The notes below the pieces were generated by a model. That model made no database searches, was not told the DNA's origin, and worked only from the letters and a program-made list of their open reading frames with translations. From positions 2,418,001 through 2,482,000 of the forward strand of contig NZ_CP051774.1 in assembly GCF_012913485.1 (NCBI RefSeq): a stretch of 64,000 nucleotides of DNA, written 5' to 3'. Positions 52,369 through 61,500 of this stretch are shown here, piece by piece. This DNA is from Luteolibacter luteus (lineage in GTDB: Bacteria > Verrucomicrobiota > Verrucomicrobiia > Verrucomicrobiales > Akkermansiaceae). A program made the translations under genes and the position numbers. Position 1 is the first letter of the stretch. Each line of letters opens with the position of its first letter.

Positions 52369-53499
52369 TTATTGTGAAGCGTTTTCGAAACCCTCGATCA
52401 TCGCATCCAGCTTGGCTTTCTTTTCGCCTTGGATTCCCGGCTTGGCGGCTAGCTCGCGGAGCTGGTCGAGATTGTCCGGTCCCGCGTAGCGGGTGAGCAA
52501 GGTCCAGCACTGATCCCACATATAGCCGGAGGCACGGCTGCCCACCACCTTCACGGCGGCATCCGCGACGCGGGGCGCGAGTTCTTTCGAGACTCCCTGC
52601 TGCAGCCCCCAAGCGGCGCGGCCGCCGGTGTTATAGGAATCCGGATGAGCCAGCGCCTCGATGAGGCGATTCACGGTGTTCAAGCTCTTGTTGGCTTGAG
52701 TACTAAGAGAATAGTAAATCGCATCGTGCTCATATTCCTTCTGACGGCTGAGGGCGATGACCTCTTCTTCCAGTTCGGGGGACAGCTTCGCTCCCCAGAT
52801 GCCGTTCATGGCACCACGCTTGGTTTCCGGCCTTTCGGAGCGGATCAAGTCCCGAACGATGGCTCCCGACTCTCCGGTGAGATCTCCTTTCTCCGCCACG
52901 AAAAGCAGATGGGAGGTCGATTCGCCGCAACCCTTCGTCTTCGCAACCTCGCGAAGGAGCTTGATGTCTTCGTCCTGAAGGCCGCACTGGATCATCCCAT
53001 ACCACGCGGCACGACGGATTGCCTCATTGTCCGATTGAAGATGGGGTTTCAACGCGTCACGGAAGAGAGCACGGTCAAAGGCAAGATCGTGTACGGCCGA
53101 AAGGCCCGATAGCCCCGCGAGAACTTCGTCCGGATCACTGCTGGCAAGCGCTTTCCGGAACGACTCGATGGCAGCCGTGCGCTTTGCTTCATCATCAAGC
53201 TGCAGGGCATCATCGATCAACGGCTTGATCCGGTTGTAGGCTTTCTGCCGGGCATCCATGTCCGCCTGCTGCTTCTCCAGATCCGTTCGGGCCTGCTGTG
53301 CCTTCTTTTGCTCGCGATCCCGTTTGGCAGCCGCCGCCCGCTCGTCGGGAACGACGTGCTTTCCGGGCGTGGCCGGAGCTTTGGTCGCGAGGCTTGAGGC
53401 AGCGTTCTCCGGCGTGTCCGGACGATTCCAAAAACGTCCCGTGACAAGACCGGCGCCGAAACAAAGAATTCCGAACAAGACTATCCTTGCCGATTTCAT
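52369..53499 (-). CDS. Membrane-anchored HEAT-like protein with coiled coil
   Basis: A 376-residue protein. An N-terminal helix (RIVLFGILCFGAGLVTG) anchors it, residues about 50-95 form a Lys/Gln-rich coiled coil (KRDREQKKAQQARTDLEKQQ), and the rest is a helical solenoid with HEAT-like pairs (AIRRAAWYGMIQCGLQDEDI, TKRGAMNGIWGAKLSPELEE, AAWGLQQGVSKELAPRVADA). It is probably exposed to the periplasm as a scaffold. It is divergent from the toroid-like protein gene by 213 bp, and I see no motif in that gap. No specific function is supported. Confidence 0.6.
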   Translation of the reverse strand: MKSARIVLFGILCFGAGLVTGRFWNRPDTPENAASSLATKAPATPGKHVVPDERAAAAKRDREQKKAQQARTDLEKQQADMDARQKAYNRIKPLIDDALQLDDEAKRTAAIESFRKALASSDPDEVLAGLSGLSAVHDLAFDRALFRDALKPHLQSDNEAIRRAAWYGMIQCGLQDEDIKLLREVAKTKGCGESTSHLLFVAEKGDLTGESGAIVRDLIRSERPETKRGAMNGIWGAKLSPELEEEVIALSRQKEYEHDAIYYSLSTQANKSLNTVNRLIEALAHPDSYNTGGRAAWGLQQGVSKELAPRVADAAVKVVGSRASGYMWDQCWTLLTRYAGPDNLDQLRELAAKPGIQGEKKAKLDAMIEGFENASQ

Positions 53500-53712
53500 A
53501 TCGGAACCATCTCAGGAGAGGCGTTATTCCGAGTCAATGTCACATGGGAGGAAATGTAGGCAAAACTTCCTACGCCCTGCCGGACATATCCTTGATTTAC
53601 AGTTTCCCGCGATATCCCGGAACGCGTAGATATCCGACCTAACGCCACGAACTCCCTCTTGAAAAGCGATCCGGATTGATGGTTGTTCGGCGCTATGTAT
53701 TTTATCCGGCTC

Positions 53713-55716
53713 ATGACCAAGGAGCTCGTCTCAAAGGCCTTGGCGGGGATTTGCGCGGTCTATTCACTATCCGCAGCAGAGCTTCCCGGACCGTCCCAAG
53801 CGGCCGTGGACGCCGCGATCGCGGCACCCCTTATCAGTTTCAACCGCAGCTTCTCCGGCGGCGCTCATACCAACGGTGCGTTCTTCGGCGGCGCGTCAAT
53901 CGCCCTCGCGGTGGCAGCCCATGGGGGGAATACCAGTGCCGACGGGAGGCTTCTGGAACAGATCCGCTGGACCCTGACCGCAGGCAAGGAGCCCACAGCC
54001 AACGGCGGCTATCCCGCCCAGCATGAGCGGCATGCCACCGGGATGTTCGTCATCGTCAAGAACACGCCGCGGATCTGGAACCAGCTCACCGCGACCGAGA
54101 AGACGCGCATCGATCTGATCATGAAGGCGACGCTGGTCGCGAATGCCTTCACCACCAGCGATAACAACCCTTACGTGAAGGCCAACACGCAAGAGTATGC
54201 GCTGGATGGCGACGACAACCTGAACCGCGATTGGAATCCGAACTATCGCGAAGGCATGATCGGCGGGGTCCTGACCGGTATGGCCTACTTCGGCACGGCC
54301 AATGCCAAAACGATCCTGGCGGACTACAACCATGCCTCCTTCGTCGCGGAACTCAATGCGAACGACCTGCCGAATATCTACGAGACCTTCAATTGGAAGA
54401 CGGCGAACCCGACTTCGAAGGCCCCGTCTGGCAGCACGATCGAAGCCGCAGTAGACAGCTATAAGTACTACGGCAACTCCTTGGACAGCTACCTGAAGAT
54501 CTACGAGGCACTGCTCAAGGATACCTACGGGCAGAAAGTGAATGCGGGGCTCAACGACGGTGCTGGGATCGGAGGTGCGGGCAAGATTGTTTCCGGAGCG
54601 GATACACTGCCGAACAAGGGCGTGACAGGGATGCTGAAGGAGTTCGATTCCTCCGATGCGAACGGCAAGCGTAGCTCTTTCATCTATGCCTTCGACGGCT
54701 ACCGCCCGCATATGACGAACCAGCTCTCGCTGATCGTGGCCGGCTATTGGGATCCTTCTTCGACCACGGCGATACTGGCTGTGAGCCGGATGAACATCGG
54801 CAACACGGACCTGTGGTACAAGGCGGAGAAGGGCTACATCGGCTACGCCAAGGGCAAGGCCCAGGCGCTCGTCGATTATCCATCTTACGGCGGAAGCCGG
54901 GGCTTCGCCTACAACCGCTCACTCTGGGATGACGTGTTGAAGCCCTTCCACGGTCTGCCAGGCGGCAGCGAGCCGCCGCCCGACCCACCGGCCTTCTCCG
55001 GTGGTGCCCGGATCGAGATCACCGCCGCTACGAACGTGCGGGCGGAAGCTTCAGCGAATGCCCCCCTGGTCTCGAATGCCGCGGATGGTGCCTTCGGCTC
55101 CATCATGTCCGGACCCACGAGCGCGGACGGGATCGAGTGGTGGCAGGTGTATTTTGACAATGGCGCCACGGGCTGGATCGACGGGGCGGACTTCGCGGGA
55201 GCTCCTGCCAGCGAATATATGGCGACCACCGGTGCCGCGTGGCTGAACAAGGCAATCGCGGCGCAGACCGGAACCTTCACGATTTCCTTCAACATGCGCC
55301 CCAGCGCCACAAACATCGACGCCTTCACCGGACTGTCCTCCACCAGTGCCTCCGCTTTCGGCGGTGTCGCCGCAGTGGTGCGATTTGCTCCGACGGGCGT
55401 GGTGGATGCCCGCAACGGTGGCTCTTACCAGGCAGCCAATGAGCTCCCCTATCAAGCGGGGGTCGTCTACAAGGTGCAAATGACGATCAACGTGGCCGCA
55501 CGCACTTACTCCGCGACGGTCACCCCACCGGGGAGCGCTGCGGTGGTGATCGCCAACAACTATGCCTTCCGTAGCGAGCAAGCCTCGGCAACCTCGCTCG
55601 CAAATATTGCCGCGTATGCGCAAGTGGGCTCACACGTCACTTCAGCGATCGTGCTGCAGGGGGGCGGCATGCCACCTTCGGCACCGACCGGATTACGGGT
55701 GATCGAGAGGCCTTAA
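53713..55716 (+). CDS. Secreted protein with helical (alpha/alpha toroid-like) domain and SH3b domain
   Basis: A 667-residue protein with a signal peptide (SKALAGICAVYSLSAA). Residues about 25-400 are rich in Trp/Tyr/His and mostly helical (GGYPAQHERHATGMFVIVKN, RDWNPNYREGMIGGVLTGMA, FDGYRPHMTNQLSLIVAGYW), like polysaccharide-lyase toroids, though no named family is recognised. Residues about 425-500 form a bacterial SH3 domain (ITAATNVRAEASANAPLVSN, WWQVYFDNGATGWIDGADF). The C-terminal 200 residues are a beta-rich module with YSATVTPPGSA. The start is ATG 53713; ATG 53695 is the alternative. Polysaccharide lyase activity is inferred, not shown. Confidence 0.55.
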   Translation: MTKELVSKALAGICAVYSLSAAELPGPSQAAVDAAIAAPLISFNRSFSGGAHTNGAFFGGASIALAVAAHGGNTSADGRLLEQIRWTLTAGKEPTANGGYPAQHERHATGMFVIVKNTPRIWNQLTATEKTRIDLIMKATLVANAFTTSDNNPYVKANTQEYALDGDDNLNRDWNPNYREGMIGGVLTGMAYFGTANAKTILADYNHASFVAELNANDLPNIYETFNWKTANPTSKAPSGSTIEAAVDSYKYYGNSLDSYLKIYEALLKDTYGQKVNAGLNDGAGIGGAGKIVSGADTLPNKGVTGMLKEFDSSDANGKRSSFIYAFDGYRPHMTNQLSLIVAGYWDPSSTTAILAVSRMNIGNTDLWYKAEKGYIGYAKGKAQALVDYPSYGGSRGFAYNRSLWDDVLKPFHGLPGGSEPPPDPPAFSGGARIEITAATNVRAEASANAPLVSNAADGAFGSIMSGPTSADGIEWWQVYFDNGATGWIDGADFAGAPASEYMATTGAAWLNKAIAAQTGTFTISFNMRPSATNIDAFTGLSSTSASAFGGVAAVVRFAPTGVVDARNGGSYQAANELPYQAGVVYKVQMTINVAARTYSATVTPPGSAAVVIANNYAFRSEQASATSLANIAAYAQVGSHVTSAIVLQGGGMPPSAPTGLRVIERP

Positions 55717-56159
55717 CCCGGGTAAGGGGGCGGCAGCTTTTCTGCCCTTGGCCTCTCCAGCCAGAAACCGATCAAGGAGATCGGAAAGAGGATCGAGAGA
55801 GAGGTCATTGCCCACGTCGCGAAACCATTGCCGCTACTGCTACCCCCCGCCATCGGCCAGAAGGCATTCCAAGGTTGGTAGATGAACATGAGCAGAAGAT
55901 AGCTGGCCGGGAGCGACCAGAGGATAAATCCGGCCATCCTTGGCAAAGGCGTGAGGAGCGCGAGGTAGGTGATACCAATCGTGAAATATCCGCTGATCCA
56001 GACCAGCATCAGCAAGGAGGGAGCGAAGCCTCCTCCCGACTTGAAGAGCCCTGCCAGCGCGATCAAGAAGCCTAACGCGGCATAAGGGATCAGAATAACG
56101 GTCGGAAGGAGCACGATCAATGCGGCCGCGCTCAAAATCTGCCTGGCAAACAGCCTCAT
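55713..56159 (-). CDS. Small membrane protein, unknown function
   Basis: A 148-residue protein with four predicted helices (ILSAAALIVLLPTVILIPYA, SLLMLVWISGYFTIGITYLA, MAGFILWSLPASYLLLMFIY and ATWAMTSLSILFPISLIGFW). ATG 56157-56159 is the likely start; a few more codons precede it in frame. It overlaps the stop of the convergent toroid-like protein gene by 4 bp. It has no recognised family and little charge between helices. Confidence 0.6.
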   Translation of the reverse strand: MRLFARQILSAAALIVLLPTVILIPYAALGFLIALAGLFKSGGGFAPSLLMLVWISGYFTIGITYLALLTPLPRMAGFILWSLPASYLLLMFIYQPWNAFWPMAGGSSSGNGFATWAMTSLSILFPISLIGFWLERPRAEKLPPPYPG

Positions 56160-56287
56160 GCCGAGAACTACCCCCACGCTCCCCCTGCTTAATACAAGTG
56201 ACTTAGCTTCACGAATTCTTCATCGTGGCTGGTTGGATGAAGATTTACTGACACGCGATGCAGAAGAAGCGAGCCTAGGGTCACCGT

Positions 56288-56971
56288 ATGCGCCACGTGT
56301 TCAAACGACTTCTCTTCACCCTTCTGGTGGCCCTTTCCGGCCCGCTCTTTGCAGCCCCGGATCCTAGCCCCGAGCGTTTTGCCAAGGAGATCGAGGCCTT
56401 CGACGCCGCCGATACCAAGTCGCCGCCGGAGAAAGGCGGGATCGTCTTCACCGGCAGCTCCAGCATCAGGCTTCTCAACATTCCGAAATACTTCCCGGAC
56501 AGCAAAGCGCTGAACCGCGGCTTCGGCGGCAGCCATATTTCGGAAGTGAATCACTACCTCGATCGCTGCGTGCTGCGCTATGAGCCTTCGCTTGTCGTCT
56601 TCTACTGCGGCGGGAATGACCTGTGGGACAAGAAAACCCCGGAGCAGGTGGAGGAGGATTTCACCGAATTCCGCACCCGCCTCTTCGAAAAGCTGCCGGA
56701 GACGAAACTCATCGTCCTGGCGGTGCGCCCGAGCCCGTCCCGCTTTTCGATCATCCAGACGGAAGCGGATCTGAACGAGCGCTTCCGCAAAGCGGCGGAA
56801 GCGGACAAGCGGATCACCTACGTCGCCGGGTCCTGCGACCGTTACCTGGACAAGGACGGCAAGCCAATCCGGAACCTTTTCGTGGAGGACGGCCTGCACA
56901 TGAGTGAGGCGGGCTACGAGATCTGGAAGGAGATCCTGACGCCCTTGCTGAAGGTTCCTGCGGCGAAATAA
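56288..56971 (+). CDS. Secreted SGNH/GDSL-family hydrolase
   Basis: A 227-residue protein with a signal peptide (LLFTLLVALSGPLFA). All SGNH blocks are visible: block I FTGSSSIRLL near residue 58 for the nucleophile Ser, block II LNRGFGGSHISE, block III YCGGNDLWDK with Asn110, and block V VEDGLHMSEAGYEIW with Asp and His. Family members are esterases or carbohydrate deacetylases, many acting on acetylated glycans. The surrounding beta-helix and toroid-like secreted proteins fit a glycan-degrading role. A strong terminator follows the stop codon. Confidence 0.9.
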   Translation: MRHVFKRLLFTLLVALSGPLFAAPDPSPERFAKEIEAFDAADTKSPPEKGGIVFTGSSSIRLLNIPKYFPDSKALNRGFGGSHISEVNHYLDRCVLRYEPSLVVFYCGGNDLWDKKTPEQVEEDFTEFRTRLFEKLPETKLIVLAVRPSPSRFSIIQTEADLNERFRKAAEADKRITYVAGSCDRYLDKDGKPIRNLFVEDGLHMSEAGYEIWKEILTPLLKVPAAK

Positions 56972-56998
56972 GCCCCTTCACGAGCGCAAACAAATGAT

Positions 56999-57033
56999 TC
57001 CCAAGCGTCTTTCCAGCGCTTGGGATTTTTTTT
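56999..57033 (+). terminator. Rho-independent terminator after the SGNH hydrolase gene
   Basis: TCCCAAGCG (56999-57007) and CGCTTGGGA (57017-57025) form a perfect 9-bp stem with a 9-base loop, followed directly by eight T. It separates the hydrolase from the sigma-factor operon promoter just downstream. Confidence 0.92.
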
Positions 57034-57042
57034 GCCCCCGCG

Positions 57043-57069
57043 TGTCACGTTCCGGGGGGCTATCTCGTT
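57043..57069 (+). promoter_or_regulatory. ECF41-type promoter, probably autoregulatory
   Basis: TGTCACG at 57043-57049 and CGTT at 57066-57069 are separated by 16 bases. ECF41 sigma factors are known to use TGTCACA for -35 and CGTC for -10, about 16 apart; each box here has one mismatch. The site precedes the AhpD-like and ECF41 genes and lies just after a terminator. Confidence 0.75.
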
Positions 57070-57099
57070 CATCCTAGTGCGCCGGTGGCGCATCATGAC

Positions 57100-57546
57100 A
57101 TGCAACAACGATTCGATTACTACAAAGCCGATCCTCCCTCGATCCAAGCCATGCTGGCGCTCGAGAAGCACGTCTCCAGCACGACGCTGGACTTCGGCCT
57201 GCGGGAGCTGATCAAGCTCCGGGCCTCGCAGATCAATGGCTGTGCCTACTGCGTGGACATGCACTCGAAGGATCTCCTCAAGCACGGCGAGACCCAGCAG
57301 CGCCTGAACGTCCTCTGCGTGTGGAAGGAATCCCCCGCCTTCACCGAGAAGGAGCGCGCGGCCCTGGCGTGGACCGAATCCGTGACCCTTCTTTCCCAGA
57401 CGGGCGTCCCGGACGACGTGTATGAGGAATTCGCCAAGCACTTCACGGAGCAGGAAAGGCTGCAGATCACACTGCTGATCGGTGCGATCAACATCTGGAA
57501 TCGCTTGGCCGTTTCCTTCCGCGCGGTGCATCCTATGGGCGCCTGA
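57100..57546 (+). CDS. Carboxymuconolactone decarboxylase/AhpD-like protein
   Basis: A 148-residue protein. RASQINGCAYCVDMHSKDL holds the redox CxxC pair Cys48 and Cys51 with His55 of AhpD-like peroxidase-fold proteins. ALAWTESVTLLSQTGVPDD is the following helix. ATG 57100 is preferred to the GTG at 57085 since MQQRFDYYKADP resembles the family start. The stop overlaps the sigma-factor ATG by one base. ECF41 sigma factors commonly regulate a carboxymuconolactone decarboxylase-like gene, so this is probably the sigma factor's main target. The physiological substrate is unknown. Confidence 0.88.
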   Translation: MQQRFDYYKADPPSIQAMLALEKHVSSTTLDFGLRELIKLRASQINGCAYCVDMHSKDLLKHGETQQRLNVLCVWKESPAFTEKERAALAWTESVTLLSQTGVPDDVYEEFAKHFTEQERLQITLLIGAINIWNRLAVSFRAVHPMGA

Positions 57547-58397
57547 TGGACCCCTGCACCGCCATTTTTGAGGAGCACCGTCCGTTCCTCCGCTCACTGG
57601 GCTACCGCATGCTGGGCACCTTGGCCGACGCCGAGGACATCGTGCAGGAAACCTGGCTGCGATGGGCGGCGGTGCCACCGAACGAGATCGAGGCACCGCG
57701 AGCCTTCCTCTCCAAAGTCACCGCGCGCCTGTGCCTGGATCACCTCAAATCGGCACGGGTGAAGCGCGAGACTTACGTGGGCGAATGGCTGCCCGAGCCG
57801 GTGGCGGAGGAAACGGACGAAGTCACGGGCGAAGACGTCTCCTACGCGGTGATGATCGCCATGGAGCGGCTCACCCCGCTTGAACGCGCTGCTTTCCTGC
57901 TCCACGACATCTTCGGCCAATCCTTCGAGGAGATCGGCGAGCTCCTGGCAAGGCCGGCTGCCACCTGCCGCCAGCTTGCCTCGAGAGCGCGGCGCCATCT
58001 CCGTTCCCAAGCTCCGCGCCATCCGGTGGAAGCGGGCGAAGGACGGAGACTCGCGGCGGCTTTCCTTCAAGCGGCCCGGAGTGGTGATCTGGAAGGCTTG
58101 AAGCAACTCCTGCATTCCGACGCGGTGCTACTCAATGATGGAGGCGGCATCGTCAGAGCCGCGATCCGGCCGATTTACGGCAGCGATCGGATCGCGCGGA
58201 TGTTCGAAAGCCTCACACGCCGAAAGATCCCGCCCGACGAGACCCGCGAGGTGCGCTTCAATGGCTTGGAAGGCTTCATGTACCTCAGCGACGGGAAGGC
58301 CACCGATGTGATCCTCTTTGACCCATGGGATGGAAAGATCGGCCGGATGTATGATGTCCGGAATCCTGAGAAGCTGGCGCGATTTGCGTCGAAGTGA
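57546..58397 (+). CDS. ECF41-family RNA polymerase sigma factor (SigJ-like)
   Basis: A 283-residue sigma factor. Region 2 (SLGYRMLGTLADAEDIVQET) and region 4 (LTPLERAAFLLHDIFGQSFE, then RPAATCRQLASRARRHL) are joined to a SnoaL-like C-terminal domain (about residues 160-283). That domain has the ECF41 motif LNDGGGIVRAA, where many members have DGGGK, and ends VRNPEKLARF, the NPxKL motif. In studied ECF41 proteins the C-terminal domain regulates the sigma activity without a separate anti-sigma factor. None is encoded here. The gene is coupled to the AhpD-like gene and follows an ECF41-type promoter. Confidence 0.93.
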   Translation: MDPCTAIFEEHRPFLRSLGYRMLGTLADAEDIVQETWLRWAAVPPNEIEAPRAFLSKVTARLCLDHLKSARVKRETYVGEWLPEPVAEETDEVTGEDVSYAVMIAMERLTPLERAAFLLHDIFGQSFEEIGELLARPAATCRQLASRARRHLRSQAPRHPVEAGEGRRLAAAFLQAARSGDLEGLKQLLHSDAVLLNDGGGIVRAAIRPIYGSDRIARMFESLTRRKIPPDETREVRFNGLEGFMYLSDGKATDVILFDPWDGKIGRMYDVRNPEKLARFASK

Positions 58398-58444
58398 GAC
58401 GTGGCCTGGCCGAGGCCACCCGGGCAACTTTGTCCAACCGATGG

Positions 58445-58480
58445 AAAAAAGCCCTCCGCCGGATGAACCAGCGGAGGGCT
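58445..58480 (-). terminator. Rho-independent terminator for the giant repeat protein gene
   Basis: AGCCCTCCGC (58450-58459) and GCGGAGGGCT (58471-58480) form a stem with an 11-base loop. On the minus strand it is followed by TTTTTT, and it lies 28 bp past the stop codon of the 58508-63469 gene. It also faces the convergent sigma-factor operon. Confidence 0.88.
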
Positions 58481-58507
58481 TGGAATCGATGATCGCTTGC
58501 AGCCGGA

Positions 58508-61500
58508 TCAGTTCGCCGCGGTGAAGCGGACAAAGATCTTCGTATTCGCCGCTCTCGGGATCGTCACCTTCACGTCGTCGCTGTTGGCGCCGTTTTCGAT
58601 GATGGCGACATTTCCTGCGCTCGATCCGGGAATCGGGATGTCAGTCCAGCTCTCGAGGTCGGTGCTCCATTGGACGATCTGGGTGGTATCGCCCTCCGAG
58701 TCGTCGCTGCGCTTGAAGCTGAACTCGACATTCGATCCGGTGACCAGCTGGGTCGGTGCAATCGCGGTCGAGCTCTCGCCAGGGTTTCCGCCGAGGATGT
58801 ATTCGAGGAGATTGACGAAGCCGTCATTATCCGGATCGCCACCCGCGGTGGTGTCAGAGAGACCCGGGAATCCGCCAATCCATTCGGTGAAGCCGGTAGC
58901 CACGCCGATGAGGATCAACTTTGCATTCTCATCGTAGATCACGCTCAGGCCGGTCGGGAGTCCGGTGACGGTGGCAAAGGATCCCGTTCGCGTGCCAGTC
59001 CAGCTACCGATCACATAGCTGGTCTCGGTCGCAGGGGTGACCTGCGAAAGATTCAGCGTCGCGCCGGAGAGGTTGATGTTGCCATTCACCTCGAGCAGGT
59101 CGGAAGCAATGCCATCAATCTCACAGGCATAGGTGCCGGTGAGCGTGAGGGCTCCGGTGCGGATCTGGCCGATGCCGGGTCCCGGGGCCACCGTACCCGC
59201 AATGGTGGTAGCTCCCGTGGCGGTGCCATTTCCATTCAGCGTGGCTCCCGCAGCGATCGTCACGGCGCCCGTGCCGGTGGCACTGCCATTGAGAGCGTTC
59301 GAGATCGTCAGCGTGCCTTCGGTCACATTCGTGCCGCCAGAGTAGCTATTGGGAGCGACGAGTTCCAAGGTTCCCGCGCCGGTCTTGGTCAGCAGCCCAT
59401 TGTCGGAATCGCTATTCTCCACTTCCGCGGTGATGACCAGGTCGGGATTCGCGTTTCCAGTGACATTGGCGATCGCAAAGGTCCGGTTGCCGGGAAGGGC
59501 GATGCCTTGGTTGGCCGTGGTCTCCGAGGATTGGATGATGGAAGGTGCGCTGCCGCCGACGGTGAGAGTGCCATTCAACTGCATGGACTCGTTGTTGTAG
59601 GCAGCTCCGGTGCCGGAATAGGTCATATCCACGGTGCCGCCGTTCAGCGTCAGGTTCCCAAGGTGGGCGTGGCTATTTGCGGCGGTAGCGACGGGGCTGA
59701 AGCCCGTCACGAGGCGCAGGGTGCCACCGGCATTCACCGTCACGTTGGGTGAGTTGGCGGCATTTGGCATCGCGTTGACACCGCGCACCTCGAAGGTGCC
59801 GGTATTGTTCACGGTGATAAGACCGCCTGCGACCTGGCGATTCCCCGGTCCGTTTCCGTCCACGATGACGCGCCCGCCATTCACGACGGTGCCGCCGGAA
59901 TAGGTCATGGCGGCATTCAGGTTCAGGTCACCCGTGCCGGTCTTGGTCAGCGACGCTCCGCCACCGATGCTACCTGCACCGGTGAAGGTGTAGGGCACGG
60001 TGGTCGAGTTGTTGACCGTGACGGAGGCCGGGGTCAATGCCGCGGTGATGGTGACGGTGCCATTCGCGGTGCCTGCGGCATCGGTGAAGTTCACCGCATC
60101 GCCCTGATAGTAGGGGCTGGGCGACGCACCATCGAGCCAGTTGGATGTCGTGGCGACATCCCAAGTAAGACCGCCGGTACCGCTCCAGGTGACAGCCTTG
60201 GAGCCGAGATTCAAGGTCAGCCCCGTGGCGCCGACGTTGAAGACGGCCTGACGGAAGTTCGCGGAATTCGCCAAGACGAAGTTTGCCGGGGTCGCCGTGG
60301 TGGACGCATAGTTCATCAGGGGGATCGAGCCACCCGGCGTCAGCCCCGGAGCGGGAGTGACGGTGACCGTGGTCGTGCCATTGAAGGTCGCCGCGCCCGC
60401 CGTGGTGAGCGTGCCGGGCAGACCGAGGTTCACGCCCAAATTCGTCGCGCCGGCCGCAAAGGTCACCGGACCGGTGATGCTGCCGTTTCCACTCAAGGTG
60501 GACCCGGCCCCGACATTGACTGCCGAGCTCGCCAGGCTGCCGCGCAGATTAAGCGTGGCTGCCGTGAGGGTGGTGGTGCCGGTGTAGGTATTCGTACCGG
60601 ACAGAGTCAGGTTCGAAGAGCCGCCCGTGACACCGATTTCCAAATTCCGGGCGCCGCCGCTTTCCCCGATGTTTCCGGAGATCGTGCCGGTGCTTCCCTG
60701 GGTCGTGAGGCGGGTATCCCCTGCCAGCGTGACCGGACCTGAGACCGTGCCGCCCCCGAAACGTATCGCGCCGTATTGCACGGGAACATCGACGGTTCCT
60801 TCAAGCCAGCCGTTTCCGGAAAGCGTGAAGGCATTGGCATGCGTTCCCGCAGTCACCCAGAACTGGCCATTCGTGCCGGTGGAGAGAGCCGCCGTGCCGA
60901 TGTCGTTCACGTTGTCGATTCCCACGCGGGTGTTGCTCGCTTGGATGGCTCCGCTGAAGCCGCTGTTGTTACCGGTGAGCGTGTAGCTCGATTGCAACAA
61001 GGTGCCGGTACCGCTGAAGGACAGGGTACCTGTGCCGCTGATCGGGTTGGCGATCGCGGGCATCGGGTTGTCGCTCCGGAGGTAGTTGAGCGTTCCTCCC
61101 GTCTGGATGACGACGGGTCCGCTGCCGAGGTTTCCTGTATTGCTGCCGCTGCCGATCTGCAGCGTGCCTTCGGCGATGGTGGTGGTGCCGGTTACCGTGC
61201 TGTTACCGGTAAGGGTAACGGTGTTCGCGGTGCTCTTTGTCACAGCGCCGGCACCTGAGAGGACACCCGAGATCGTCCCTTGCTGGAGATCCGAGGTACC
61301 GCTGACCGGCAGTGTTCCATTTGCCAGGGTGGCACCGCCCGAAAGCGTGAACTTCGGCTGGGCCGGCAAGGTCTTGCCGCCCAGATCGAAGGTCCCGCCC
61401 GACACCGAGATCTCACCGACCATGCCGTAGGTCAGGTTTCCGCCAAGAATGAGGCTGGACGAGCCGGTCTTCACGAGTGAGCCCACGCCGAGAAGCTGGC

